Assembly: GCF_027627575.1 (NCBI RefSeq)
Contig: NZ_CP114065.1
Location: 3,782,001-3,846,000, forward strand
Origin: Kribbella sp. CA-293567
GTDB taxonomy: Bacteria; Actinomycetota; Actinomycetes; Propionibacteriales; Kribbellaceae
Length of the DNA: 64,000 nt
Direction: 5' to 3'
The stretch's first letter is position 1. Each line of letters begins with the position of its first letter. The position numbers were made by a program, and so were the translations under genes. Below the pieces are notes generated by a model, which searched no databases, was not told where the DNA came from, and was given only the letters and a program-made list of their open reading frames with translations. Positions 40,801 to 47,703 of the stretch are shown here, piece after piece.

Positions 40801-41935
40801 GGTGCCACGAGGCGGTCAGGAAACGGTACGACGCATAGTCGGCGTTCAGGCCGCGGTCCCGCTTCTCGTGACCGAGAACCGACCGGAGCTTGCTCAGTAC
40901 GCCGGTCCGCTGCCCGGCGTTCGTCGGGTCGAGCTGCTGGGTCAGCTGGCTGAGCTGATGGACCCAGACCTGGGCCAGTTGCTCATCGGCGAGCCGCGGT
41001 GAGAGACGGAGGATGTGCGGGTCGTTCTGGGTGCCGGACCGGAGCCGGCCTTCGGCCGCGAGGCCGCGGCCGGTGGGCAGGATCTCGACCCGGACGTGTT
41101 GAGGCGCGTCGCTGACCGCCGTGTCGAGCACCGCGAGCCGCGCCTGGGCATCGATCGCCGGCCTGCTCGTGATCATCCCGCCCAGCTCCGCCTGGCCGAG
41201 TTGCCGCAGGGCCGCGAGAGCGCTGCCTTCGGTCAGGTCGGGATCCAGGGCCGGCCGGCCGCCGATCCCGGTGACGAGTCCGGAGCCGCGGACCTGAGGG
41301 GTCGTGGTTCGCGCGTCCGGCCCGCGGCGATGTCTGGCGCCGACCTGCGCTCGGTGCCGCCCGGCAGAGCGGGGCGGTGGCGTGATCGGCAGCGCGGTAC
41401 CGGTGGATTGTGCTGCCACAGCGGCCGGTTGGTGGCTCAGCAGTTGGGCGCCACGCTGAATCTGGCGGGCGGCCGAAACCAGGTCTCTGGGTCCGACCTG
41501 ACGAGATTGGCCCGGCAGGGTGGCCAGGCGGGCCGCAGCGGTCTCGGAGTGCACGGCCGCGCTCTCCAGGACGCTCCGCAACATTGCCTCGGCTTCGACC
41601 CGCCGCGCCTCCTGCAGACCGGGAATGTGCAGCAGGCGATCGAGTGCGGCGATCGCGCCATCCGCCGGCTCCAGCCCGCGGATTCGCGCGATCTCGGCAC
41701 CGACCAGCGCCACCGATTCCGCCAGCAGTCGCTCGTCGCTGGCTCGGTCAGCGGCCCGGCGACGGAGTCGGGTGTCGAGCCCGGTGACTGCTTCGGCGGG
41801 CAGCACCTCTTTCGCGTCCAGCCGGAACCGCCCGTCGCGTAGCCGGACGCCTGAGGGCGCGACTACGCCCAGCGCGATGCCGAGAGCCTCCCGCGCGCGG
41901 GCCTCTGCCAGGTCGCCCTGCCCAGGGGTGCTCAT
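34811..41935 (-). CDS. Giant 2,374-residue protein with six Ser/Gly-rich beta-hairpin modules
   Basis: I do not recognise a named family; it resembles very large actinobacterial proteins often labelled hypothetical or toxin-like. Seen: the start at 41935 has GAAGGAG 8 nt upstream. Residues 1-250 are helical. About 275-370 contains RSGTQNDPHILRLSPRL and VWVHQLSQLTQ, which looks like a metalloprotease helix without HExxH. Residues 395-600 are helical. Six diverged modules are centred at about 706-795, 946-1025, 1236-1330, 1475-1558, 1812-1890 and 2070-2150. Each has a helix, a V-x-V beta strand, two alternating Ser/Gly/Thr strands (e.g. SSSASASLGVSGG, YSAGAEVKGSIDTSLSAGAS) and a closing YxVxV strand. 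There is no signal peptide or transmembrane helix, and only three Cys (1041, 2018, 2292). It is the first gene of an operon with two small paralogues. A pore-forming role is inference. Confidence 0.85.
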   Translation of the reverse strand: MSTPGQGDLAEARAREALGIALGVVAPSGVRLRDGRFRLDAKEVLPAEAVTGLDTRLRRRAADRASDERLLAESVALVGAEIARIRGLEPADGAIAALDRLLHIPGLQEARRVEAEAMLRSVLESAAVHSETAAARLATLPGQSRQVGPRDLVSAARQIQRGAQLLSHQPAAVAAQSTGTALPITPPPRSAGRHRAQVGARHRRGPDARTTTPQVRGSGLVTGIGGRPALDPDLTEGSALAALRQLGQAELGGMITSRPAIDAQARLAVLDTAVSDAPQHVRVEILPTGRGLAAEGRLRSGTQNDPHILRLSPRLADEQLAQVWVHQLSQLTQQLDPTNAGQRTGVLSKLRSVLGHEKRDRGLNADYASYRFLTASWHRARAQVAANGRPAGPHSVADLERDLEALATSIRKRGGVAPALPWAADAIHVPGAAAAGTVAALAVRAEATALAPYTPAALRLQVADAVSGLQSEVQELEGLATAKEDSSTAAGTEALTLTADAAIERTFKDKGAPERARVIEGKASGAARKTVRHTQLAEGYRNASVAAAEALASQRNLLAELDAAIADPNRPQAAIATLAKTAVERADAYRTAADEALPVKDVLHTGVPGGRPPALPVSEIDQVLGAHGISARLADGTGPLPLPDAAYRRVLSPEGIEFTVGGSPDSDVTELAQVRLRLKPRDIRENLDRDYELAEQMSGTIGDGGQSISTTAAHSASAGFGVNAKPVMELAPPGSTVQLLSQVAAPRVDVSSGWAHSESSSSSSHDKQGAVDDDRGESVQVGWTGEWEIEVRASATDPWRPAQTFDAGKQLTWVSAAYTVKPPAETVTLAELGRADEIEPAFPRHTVTHIDGLNSVRDRLVAGGRERFGPIDKVAYEQINGLVTENVNRLLRQTSRPGGYGREIVSAGEGAYHVQLELEPIWSTAKLSGEASPDLWQEEVQVGFNSVSASQGFSSSASASLGVSGGFKDLGATSLDLGPSVSAGRAVSRQGGLNVSATSITPVVHRNQGPTQGVVVGFGVRATLRKLGDPKAEPVVVSDFCDARLRVPESDLLRAGGRVDKAAVLRNADGTPRLNQDGKLLLRGDPEPATGVQTLPPVIGAGERQLRGAGQALVQDFTGDREALEQTLANLSREGLVPPLDRNFQPVLDQNVKPAYGAHPSDRRLRSGQLTNYDRVIQHLSAERLEAGYNQAAQSGIPMVLIDQRTGRAPQYRTFRIAVVQDFQDVNGEGTSTTDNVVRLGIASDASGRSGGRSRGVPLSGGAGVGDGPEEGVRGLAGRIGLKLSRNALGRSFSWSAGRRVNRVSLTESTGPVDKLRTGHRILVTEITRDGDSAALADARGSAKLLIDSALTRAAEPAHAAQPKAPSAAAVKQSMPVHVDAGNPVDRIASAVDALELGSSSYLELHAMLAPDSLVAHNEWMNGEYRLPLTIVPPAGNPVDAVRQGTVLPRGYSVVVRGEAIDRTFVAVTEQNSGDINFTMKDTSFTSGRSASGGVGADGGGGPVRADGASVAGSASVARSGGRAQSTTNSQTMGEEGLLVNVGTHYQSLDRYRLVAEISDAEGNLVHSVPLQDAKALTTTPERRALRLYGQRELDLPFPVVEDAAERYLAGKLKISPRDAAAFVRRYKQEKAGVSTGLAAEHTDERLSERVLDHAKGEQTPAPPAALRLDETLSDVEQTAGRQREMTLPPQYDVGLASSQIEDISPPGRPGEQVDLLNPALRQVEELAPGLLATNSMLRSALTSDLGTDGWHGHLNDMYGVRGFVAEIEVPVAGQPNPDLIVVRVNGRYAGPILVDGTPELPEVDAIGLKQNYDYVGEDQSVSHTTTYSAGAEVKGSIDTSLSAGASTARTRTVAAKRGRLNTHLDRTGHFQQAEIQRDATFEVQVSRVHNAGAATMAGLRWRINRTLPSEQTVHATPATVQARMTLMVPRELLKPADPDQVAQPQQSVVEISPDHRSSSFRFPDGAAAEAMIPHGKGRPAGDQLYQQIRAAMVERIGEAAMRDQQVALEGQLSPTALCAAVKRLTGDRGLQLTPIADRGNGRTAYVVVVKARPQSWELQDNPLPGGQSGQVARSQHSTGVTTTGNQLMATGNGGAGGGPFNVGGSVGKELKEQGSDSHGTRLETSRFSEGDLATVEASMAYSVTVYEVADTGRGVPKVKDTEQLPEQAEAVYWLKMLQHEALDGIRQLETGATVTPQLAAVTPTPARAELRQTEYGVDAAGNNVHQPYRPLLTALNKAVAEKRTVTLAVQEADGAERNYLAGKDGTLREVGDGSGYAEAFSTLHPTIALMCEGRVDLRALHNSLPRTESFNGKVTEALERSGVPLSMLKGLDHSATVRHLAAKPGQGERQPIGGAATGRAAAAPGHGPSLAGP

Positions 41936-41973
41936 CCGGTCGGCTCCTTCGTCGGTGACGTGAGTGTGACCGC

Positions 41974-42002
41974 AAAGTAGCCTCCCGGGTTCCCCCGGGC
42001 AA
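41974..42002 (-). promoter_or_regulatory. Promoter of the giant gene, with a hairpin in the spacer
   Basis: On the minus strand TTGCCC (-35, 42002-41997), a 17-bp spacer and TACTTT (-10, 41979-41974) precede the ATG by 38 bp. The spacer and the end of the -35 contain CCCGGGGGAACCCGGG, which can fold on itself and may be an operator. Confidence 0.6.
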
Positions 42003-42076
42003 CCGGTAAAAGATTTCAATCCGGCTTCCGGTTGAGGGTGCTGAGTTTCGGCCGGTGCCGTGTCAGGGTGGACGCG

Positions 42077-42610
42077 ATGAACGTGAAACTCTCTCCTTCC
42101 CAGTGGACGGTTCCCGAGGCGCGCAGCCTGATAGCGCAGCTGCGCCAACTGGCCGAGGGCGAGGCCTATGACGGCATCGAGCTGTTCACGGCTCTCTGCG
42201 GCTACCTGGACGAGCTGTACGGCGGGGCCGGGTTCGACCAGTTGCTGCCAGAGCCGGAGCGGGCTGAGCTGGGCGCAGCGATTCAGCGCGTGCTCGGGAA
42301 GGCCCGGACGGGCTCGGTGCTGCTGGACGACGACGGCGTACCGGTCGATCTGGCGACGCCGGACGCCGATCCGGTTTACGACACGCTGGTGCGGCTCGAC
42401 CAGCCCGTGAACGCGGCCGTGACGCTGGCCCAGGGACGTGGGCTGGCCGCGGAACTGGCGGGCGCCGAGGACTGGCAGGGAGAGCTCGGGCGAGCGCTAC
42501 AGGGCCTCTATTCGTATCTGGACCAGTTGCACGGAGGGCCGGGCGCATTCGCTGAACTGCTCGGACCGGATGAGCGCAATCACGTCGCCCAACGCGCACC
42601 GAAGAGGTAA
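42077..42610 (+). CDS. Uncharacterised protein with an internal duplication, divergent from the giant gene
   Basis: A soluble, acidic, helical protein of 177 residues without a recognised domain. Seen: two copies of one motif, LCGYLDELYGGAGFDQLL with PEPER (about residues 43-65) and LYSYLDQLHGGPGAFAELL with GPDER (about 143-166). The ATG at 42077 follows GGGTGG. It shares a 141-bp divergent promoter region with the giant gene, so joint regulation is plausible. It could be a cytosolic partner or antagonist of that protein (inference), or an unrelated housekeeping gene. Confidence 0.75.
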   Translation: MNVKLSPSQWTVPEARSLIAQLRQLAEGEAYDGIELFTALCGYLDELYGGAGFDQLLPEPERAELGAAIQRVLGKARTGSVLLDDDGVPVDLATPDADPVYDTLVRLDQPVNAAVTLAQGRGLAAELAGAEDWQGELGRALQGLYSYLDQLHGGPGAFAELLGPDERNHVAQRAPKR

Positions 42611-42661
42611 CGGCGTGCCCGTCCGGTCCATTTGGTCCCTATGGACCATTACGGTAGGCGC

Positions 42662-43390
42662 GTGAGTTTCTCGTCCCCCACGCATCCCTCGCCCTCCGGT
42701 GCCCGCGGTTCCAAGGCTCCGGTCGGTGGCTCCAACCGACTTCCCAGCAGCCGTGAGCGCCGCCCCGCGCTGGCCGCCCTGGCGGTGATCCTGATCCTGC
42801 TCGGCGCCGCCGGGTCCGCCTTGATCGCGCTGCGCAGCGGCGATCGGCAGGACTATGTCGCGGTCGCTGCCAACACCACGATCCAGCCCGGGCAGCAGAT
42901 CACGGCGAAGATGCTGGCCAGGGGAGACCTGGCCGGCAAGACCGGCGGCCTGGTCAAGTACTCCGAGTGGAAGTCGGTGGAGGGTAAGTACGCGACCAGC
43001 TACCTCTACCCCGGTCAGTACCTCAGCAAGGACAGCGTCACGCGCGACCGGATCCCGGCCGGCGGAGCTTTGGTCGGCGTCACCCTCGAGGGCGGCCGCG
43101 CACCGGCCGGTGGGTTCGCCGGTGGCGCCATCGTCCAGGTGATCCAGGTGCCGGCCGCCAACCAGCCCGGCGGCACCTCCTCCACGCTGGTCACCGCGGC
43201 CCGGGTGATCGACGTGTCGGGCGGGATCTCCGACAAGACGACGAACGCGAACACCACGCTGAACGTGACCATCGAGGTGCCGACCGCGAAGGCGGTCGGG
43301 GTCGCCTCGGCCGCCGCTTCCAAGACCCTCGTACTGGTTCAGTTGTCGGCCGACACGCCGACCGAGGTCCCGATCGACGGAGCCCGCTGA
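42662..43390 (+). CDS. cpaB: SAF-domain pilus assembly protein (CpaB/RcpC-like)
   Basis: A membrane-anchored assembly factor of 242 residues. Seen: a Ser/Pro-rich cytosolic leader, one transmembrane helix (ALAVILILLGAAGSALIAL), then a SAF domain with AANTTIQPGQQITAKMLARG and YPGQYLSKDSVTRDRIPAGG, and a beta-rich RcpC-like tail. I give the GTG at 42662; an ATG at 42641 is also possible since neither has a good ribosome site. It is the first gene of the Tad locus and overlaps the next by 1 nt. Confidence 0.85.
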   Translation: MSFSSPTHPSPSGARGSKAPVGGSNRLPSSRERRPALAALAVILILLGAAGSALIALRSGDRQDYVAVAANTTIQPGQQITAKMLARGDLAGKTGGLVKYSEWKSVEGKYATSYLYPGQYLSKDSVTRDRIPAGGALVGVTLEGGRAPAGGFAGGAIVQVIQVPAANQPGGTSSTLVTAARVIDVSGGISDKTTNANTTLNVTIEVPTAKAVGVASAAASKTLVLVQLSADTPTEVPIDGAR

Positions 43391-44199
43391 TGGCACTCGT
43401 CGCACTGGCGAGCGCGAAGGGCTCGCCCGGGGTGACCACCACCAGCCTGGTGCTCGGCGCGCTCTGGCCGCGGCAGGTGCTGCTGGCCGAGTGCGACCCG
43501 GCCGGCAGTGACGTGGCGATCCGGATGACGGCACCCGGTGGCCAGCCGCTGAACTCCGACCGCGGCCTGGTCAGCCTGGCGGCCGCGGGCCGCAAGGGCC
43601 TCGACGACGACGTCATCCTGGCGCACAGCCAGCAGCTCAACGGCGGCCTGGACGTGATGGTCGGGGTGCGTTCGCCCGAGCAGATCGGTGGCATGGGCGG
43701 CCTGTGGGAGCCGCTCGGGATCACCTTCAACCAGATGTTCAGCGCCGACGTCATCGCCGACTGTGGCCGGATCGGACCGGCCTCACCGCAGTTGCCGGTG
43801 GTCCAGGCTGCTCGGCTGGTCGTGATGGTCTGCACCGCGACCGGTTCCTCGGTGGCGCACCTGCGGGAACGGCTCGGCCAGCTCGTGCACCACGTCGACG
43901 CCAAGCTCGGCGTCATCGTGATCGCCGACCCCAAGCGGCGCGACGGCGTGAAGCAGGTCTGGTCCGTGCTGGACGCGATGGCCGTGCCGGTGCAGTACCG
44001 CTGGCATCTGGCCCACGACCCGGCCGGCGCCGCGTTCTTCGACGGCCGTGGGCACGGCCGCCTGGACCGTACGCCGCTGATCCGGACAGCGACCGACATA
44101 GCCGCCGAGATGGCGGCGGCGGTCGCCATGCCGACCCAGCACGACTTCGACATGGCCCAGGCGGCGTTCCCGCCGGACGGCGCCTGGGAGGGCCGATGA
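43390..44199 (+). CDS. tadZ: TadZ/CpaE-like ParA-superfamily protein with altered P-loop
   Basis: A localisation/assembly ATPase-like protein of the Tad system, 269 residues. Seen: AKGSPGVTTTSLVLGALW in the place of the deviant Walker A. The signature Lys at the start is kept, but the P-loop Lys before Thr is replaced by Val. LLAECDPAGSDVAIR corresponds to the switch region. No receiver domain precedes it, unlike Caulobacter CpaE. Loss of the P-loop Lys suggests weak or no ATP hydrolysis, as reported for some TadZ proteins. It overlaps tadA by 4 nt. Confidence 0.82.
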   Translation: MALVALASAKGSPGVTTTSLVLGALWPRQVLLAECDPAGSDVAIRMTAPGGQPLNSDRGLVSLAAAGRKGLDDDVILAHSQQLNGGLDVMVGVRSPEQIGGMGGLWEPLGITFNQMFSADVIADCGRIGPASPQLPVVQAARLVVMVCTATGSSVAHLRERLGQLVHHVDAKLGVIVIADPKRRDGVKQVWSVLDAMAVPVQYRWHLAHDPAGAAFFDGRGHGRLDRTPLIRTATDIAAEMAAAVAMPTQHDFDMAQAAFPPDGAWEGR

Positions 44200-45506
44200 G
44201 CGCCGATCAGGAACTCGTCCGCAAGCTCCGGGTGCAGGTGGCGGAGCGGCTGAACGAGCAGCGCCGGCGCGACCAGGCCAACGGCGTACAGCCGATGAGT
44301 GCCGAGGACGAGCGGGAGTACGCGCGATCCCTGATCGTCCAGGTGCTCGAGGACCACGCCCGGTACGAACTGGCCGAGGGGCGTACGCCGCCCACCCCCG
44401 ACGACGACGCGCAGATCGCCGGCGCGATCCACTCCGCGCTGTTCGGAGTCGGCCGGCTGCAGCCGCTCATCGACGACCTCGAAGTCGAGAACATCGACAT
44501 CAACGGCTGCGACCAGGTCTTCATCCAGTACGGCGACGGCCGGGAGGAACGGCCCGGCCCGGTGGCCGACAACGACGAGGAACTGATCGAGCTGATCCAG
44601 GTCCTCGCCGCCCACGCGGGTCTGACCAGCCGCCCGTTCGACTCGGCCAACCCCCAGCTCGACCTGCGACTGCCCGACGGATCGCGGTTGTCGGCCGTGA
44701 TGGGCGTGACGTCACGGCCGGCCGTCTCGATCCGGCGATCCCGGCTCGGCAAGGTGTTCCTGCAGGACCTGGTGGCCAACGGCACCATGTCCGCCGACAT
44801 CGCCTCCTTCCTCAAGGCCGCCGTCGCGGCCCGCAAGAACGTGATGATCGCGGGCGCCACCAACTCCGGCAAGACCACGCTGCTGCGGGCCCTGGCCAAC
44901 GAGATCCAGCCGCACGAGCGCCTGATCACCGTCGAGCGCTCGCTCGAGCTGGGCTTGGGGGAGTTCAAGGACCTGCACCCGAACGTGGTCGCGTTCGAGG
45001 AGCGGCTGCCGAACTCCGAGGGCGTCGGCGAGGTCAGCATGGCCGACCTGGTCCGCCGCTCGCTGCGGATGAACCCCAGCCGGGTGATCGTCGGTGAGGT
45101 GCTCGGCGACGAGATCGTGACGATGCTGAACGCGATGAGCCAGGGCAACGACGGCTCGCTGTCGACGATCCACTCGAACAGCTCGATGGAGGTGTTCAAC
45201 CGGATCAGCACCTACGCCATCCAGGCGACCGAGCGGCTGCCGATGGAGGCCACCCAGATGCTGATCTCGGGCGCGCTCGACTTCGTCGTGTTCGTCCGCA
45301 AGCACAACGACTACCAGCACGGCGGCACGATGAGCCGCTACGTCGAGAGCATCCGCGAGGTGACCGGCTGGGACGGCCGGGTGCTGTCCGGCGAGGTGTT
45401 CGCTCCCGGCGCCGACGGACGGGCCCAGCCGCACGCGCCGATCGCCTGTATGGACGAGCTCGAACACTTCGGCTACCAGCCGCTCGTGCACGGCCGGTGG
45501 ACGTGA
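44196..45506 (+). CDS. tadA: TadA/CpaF secretion ATPase
   Basis: Hexameric motor for pilus assembly, 436 residues. Seen: an N-terminal helical domain with GVGRLQPLIDDLEVENIDIN, Walker A AGATNSGKTTLLRAL, the acidic box ITVERSLELGL (Glu-rich Asp box), Walker B MNPSRVIVGEVLGDE and the His box GNDGSLSTIHSNSSMEVFN. Start is the ATG overlapping the tadZ stop. It is followed directly by the two membrane platform genes. Confidence 0.95.
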   Translation: MSADQELVRKLRVQVAERLNEQRRRDQANGVQPMSAEDEREYARSLIVQVLEDHARYELAEGRTPPTPDDDAQIAGAIHSALFGVGRLQPLIDDLEVENIDINGCDQVFIQYGDGREERPGPVADNDEELIELIQVLAAHAGLTSRPFDSANPQLDLRLPDGSRLSAVMGVTSRPAVSIRRSRLGKVFLQDLVANGTMSADIASFLKAAVAARKNVMIAGATNSGKTTLLRALANEIQPHERLITVERSLELGLGEFKDLHPNVVAFEERLPNSEGVGEVSMADLVRRSLRMNPSRVIVGEVLGDEIVTMLNAMSQGNDGSLSTIHSNSSMEVFNRISTYAIQATERLPMEATQMLISGALDFVVFVRKHNDYQHGGTMSRYVESIREVTGWDGRVLSGEVFAPGADGRAQPHAPIACMDELEHFGYQPLVHGRWT

Positions 45507-46411
45507 TGGACAGCCAGACCCTGTTGTCTCTGCTGTGCGGCGCCGTCGTCGGCGGCGCGATCCTGCTGCTGGTGGTCGCGATCCGCGGTACCGAGCCGCG
45601 TGAGTCGACCCCGTCGCTGTTCCAGCGCGGCGGCAGCGTCGACGGCCGCAAACAGCTGATCCGCCTCGGTACCGGCGTCGCGGTCGGCCTGATCGTCCTC
45701 GTCGTCACCCGCTGGCTGGTGCTGGCGGCGGCGCTCGGGCTGCTCGCAGCGCTGGCCGACCGGTTCTTCGGTGGCACGGGCGAGGAACGCCGCGCGATCG
45801 AGCGGCTGGAAGCGCTGGCCACCTGGACCGAGGCGCTCCGCGACACGATCGCCGGCGCGGTCGGTCTGGAGCAGGCGATCCCGGCCACCGCGGTCAACGC
45901 GGCCCCCGCGATCAAGCCCAGCCTCAACCTGCTGGTCGACCGGTTGCGGATCCGCGAACCGTTGCCCTCGGCACTGATGCGGTTCGCCGACGACCTGAAC
46001 GACCCGTCCGCGGACCTGATCGTGGCCGCCCTGGTGCTGAACGCCCGGCTGCGCGGTCCGGGTCTGCGCGAGGTGCTGAGCGCCTTGGCCGACTCGGCCC
46101 GCGAGGAGCTCGACGTACGGCGCAAGGTGGCGGCGGAGCGACGGTCCACCCGGCGCAGCGTCCAGGTGGTGGTGGCGATCACGCTGCTGGTGGCTGCCGC
46201 GCTGATCCTGTTCAACCCGGCCTACGTCTCGCCGTACACGAGTTTCGTCGGGCAGTTCGTGCTGTTCATCGTGATCGCCCTGTACGCCGTCGGCCTGGTC
46301 TGGCTGCGCAAGCTGGCCAAGATCGAGGTACCGGAGCGGTTCCTGATCCGCAGTGACGACCGGCGGGCCCAGCGCAGCGGCGACGAGCGGATGGAGGTGG
46401 TGGGCGGATGA
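45506..46411 (+). CDS. tadB: TadB-like inner-membrane platform protein
   Basis: Type II/IV secretion F-domain protein of 301 residues. Seen: transmembrane helices at LLCGAVVGGAILLLVVAI, LIVLVVTRWLVLAAALGLLA, VVVAITLLVAAALILF and VLFIVIALYAVGLVWL, with a cytosolic T2SSF domain between (RLEALATWTEALRDTIAGAV, PLPSALMRFADDLNDPSADL). I chose the ATG overlapping the tadA stop by 1 nt. It overlaps tadC by 4 nt. Confidence 0.88.
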   Translation: MDSQTLLSLLCGAVVGGAILLLVVAIRGTEPRESTPSLFQRGGSVDGRKQLIRLGTGVAVGLIVLVVTRWLVLAAALGLLAALADRFFGGTGEERRAIERLEALATWTEALRDTIAGAVGLEQAIPATAVNAAPAIKPSLNLLVDRLRIREPLPSALMRFADDLNDPSADLIVAALVLNARLRGPGLREVLSALADSAREELDVRRKVAAERRSTRRSVQVVVAITLLVAAALILFNPAYVSPYTSFVGQFVLFIVIALYAVGLVWLRKLAKIEVPERFLIRSDDRRAQRSGDERMEVVGG

Positions 46412-47328
46412 CCGGCGCTTTCATCGCGGGTGGTCTGGTCGGCGCGGGCGTCTACCTGCTGATCCGGTTGCTGATCCGGCCGCGGGCCAACGTGCTCTCG
46501 ACGATCGCGCGGATCGACGCCGGCCGGGCGGGGTACGTCAGTGCCGCCACCGCCAGCGCCGCGGGGGAGCGGGTGCTCGGCGGCATCGACCGGGCCCGGA
46601 GCACGCTCGGGCAACGGCTGGAGGCCGAGGCGAACGCGCGCGGCTGGGCCTTCGGGCGGTTGCGCCGCGACCTCGCGGTGATGAACCAGCCGTTCGCCGC
46701 GATGCTGGCCACCAAGGTCTTCTTCGCCCTCGGCGCGCTGATCTTCATCCCGTTCGTCCTGGTCATGTTCGCGATGCTCGGGTTCGCGCCGCCGGGCGCG
46801 ACCCCCGCGGTCGTCACCCTCGGCGCGATGGCGTTCGCGTTCTTCCTGCCGGACCTGGCGCTGCGCCAGGAGGCGGAGGCGCGCCGGCGCGACTTCCGGC
46901 ACGTGGTCGGCAGCTTCCTGGACCTGGTCGCGATGAACCTGGCCGGTGGCCGGGGACTGCCGGAGGCGCTGATGACGGCCTCCACCATCGGCGACCACTG
47001 GGCGATGGCGAGGATCCGGCAGGCGCTGGCGAACGCGCGGCTGATCGGCATCACGCCGTGGGACGCGATGGCCCGGCTCGGCGAGGACCTCGGCGTGGAG
47101 GAGATGCGGGACCTGGCCTCCGCGCTAGCGCTGGCCGGTGACGAGGGCGCCAAGATCCGCTCCTCGCTGCTGGCCCGGGCCGCGTCGCTGCGGCGCAAGG
47201 AGCTGGCCGACGTCGAGGGCAAGGCCGGTGAGCGGTCGCAGTCGATGCTGGTCGCGCAGCTGGTGATGTGCGCGGCGTTCATGCTGTTCCTCGGTTATCC
47301 CGCGGGCGCGGCGATCCTGGGCAGTTGA
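46408..47328 (+). CDS. tadC: TadC-like inner-membrane platform protein
   Basis: Second F-domain protein, 306 residues. Seen: an N-terminal helix GGLVGAGVYLLIRLLI, two central helices (KVFFALGALIFIPFVLVMFA and AVVTLGAMAFAFFLPDLAL), the cytosolic T2SSF domain (GSFLDLVAMNLAGGRGLPEA, LGVEEMRDLASALALAGDEG), and a C-terminal helix AQLVMCAAFMLFLGYPAGA. It ends the first Tad transcription block; a 141-bp gap precedes the pilin gene. Confidence 0.88.
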   Translation: MTGAFIAGGLVGAGVYLLIRLLIRPRANVLSTIARIDAGRAGYVSAATASAAGERVLGGIDRARSTLGQRLEAEANARGWAFGRLRRDLAVMNQPFAAMLATKVFFALGALIFIPFVLVMFAMLGFAPPGATPAVVTLGAMAFAFFLPDLALRQEAEARRRDFRHVVGSFLDLVAMNLAGGRGLPEALMTASTIGDHWAMARIRQALANARLIGITPWDAMARLGEDLGVEEMRDLASALALAGDEGAKIRSSLLARAASLRRKELADVEGKAGERSQSMLVAQLVMCAAFMLFLGYPAGAAILGS

Positions 47329-47469
47329 GCTGGGCAGTCGAGCTGGGAAGTTAGGGACGGTGCTGACGGGGAACAAGGATCCGTCCGGCGTTTTCGTCCG
47401 TCGTACCAGGCATACTGAGGCTCGCATCGGGCTCAGGAGTGACACAACGAGTTTCGGAGGGTTTACCGG

Positions 47470-47703
47470 ATGAACGTGGAAACGCAGTTCTTGCGCGCGA
47501 TGGTCGGCTACGCGCTGGCTCGGGCCCACACCCAACGCGCCCGTGGCCGCGACGCCCGGGCCCGCGGCGCCCGCACCGAGCTCGGTGCCTCCGCGCTGGA
47601 GTGGGCGATCATCTCGGCCATCCTGGTGGCCGCCGCGCTGGCGATCGGTGTCGTGGTCAAGAACGTGATCACCAAGCGCACCGGTGAGATCCAGAACGGC
47701 TGA
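47470..47703 (+). CDS. Flp-type pilin-like small protein
   Basis: Probable major pilin of the Tad system, 77 residues. Seen: a basic leader of about 37 residues, rich in Arg, then a class III-like processing region. It reads ELGASALEWAIISAILVAA, with Gly, then Ala-Ser-Ala-Leu-Glu, so Glu would be the fifth residue of the mature pilin. A single helix follows, ending KNVITKRTGEIQNG. No prepilin peptidase (TadV/CpaA) is in the window, so processing depends on a gene elsewhere. CGGAGGG stands 9 nt before the ATG. The 141-bp upstream gap may hold its own promoter (CATACT at 47409-47414 as a weak -10). Confidence 0.85.
   Translation: MNVETQFLRAMVGYALARAHTQRARGRDARARGARTELGASALEWAIISAILVAAALAIGVVVKNVITKRTGEIQNG

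Noticed and set aside
34811..41935. The giant protein as a type VII-secreted WXG100/CpnT-like toxin
   Set aside because: No WXG motif, YxxxD/E export signal or recognisable C-terminal enzymatic toxin domain was seen, and no ESX genes are nearby.
41936..42148. A 71-residue N-terminal extension of the giant protein
   Set aside because: The extension is His/Arg/Pro-rich and covers the promoter. The ATG at 41935 has GAAGGAG at ideal spacing.
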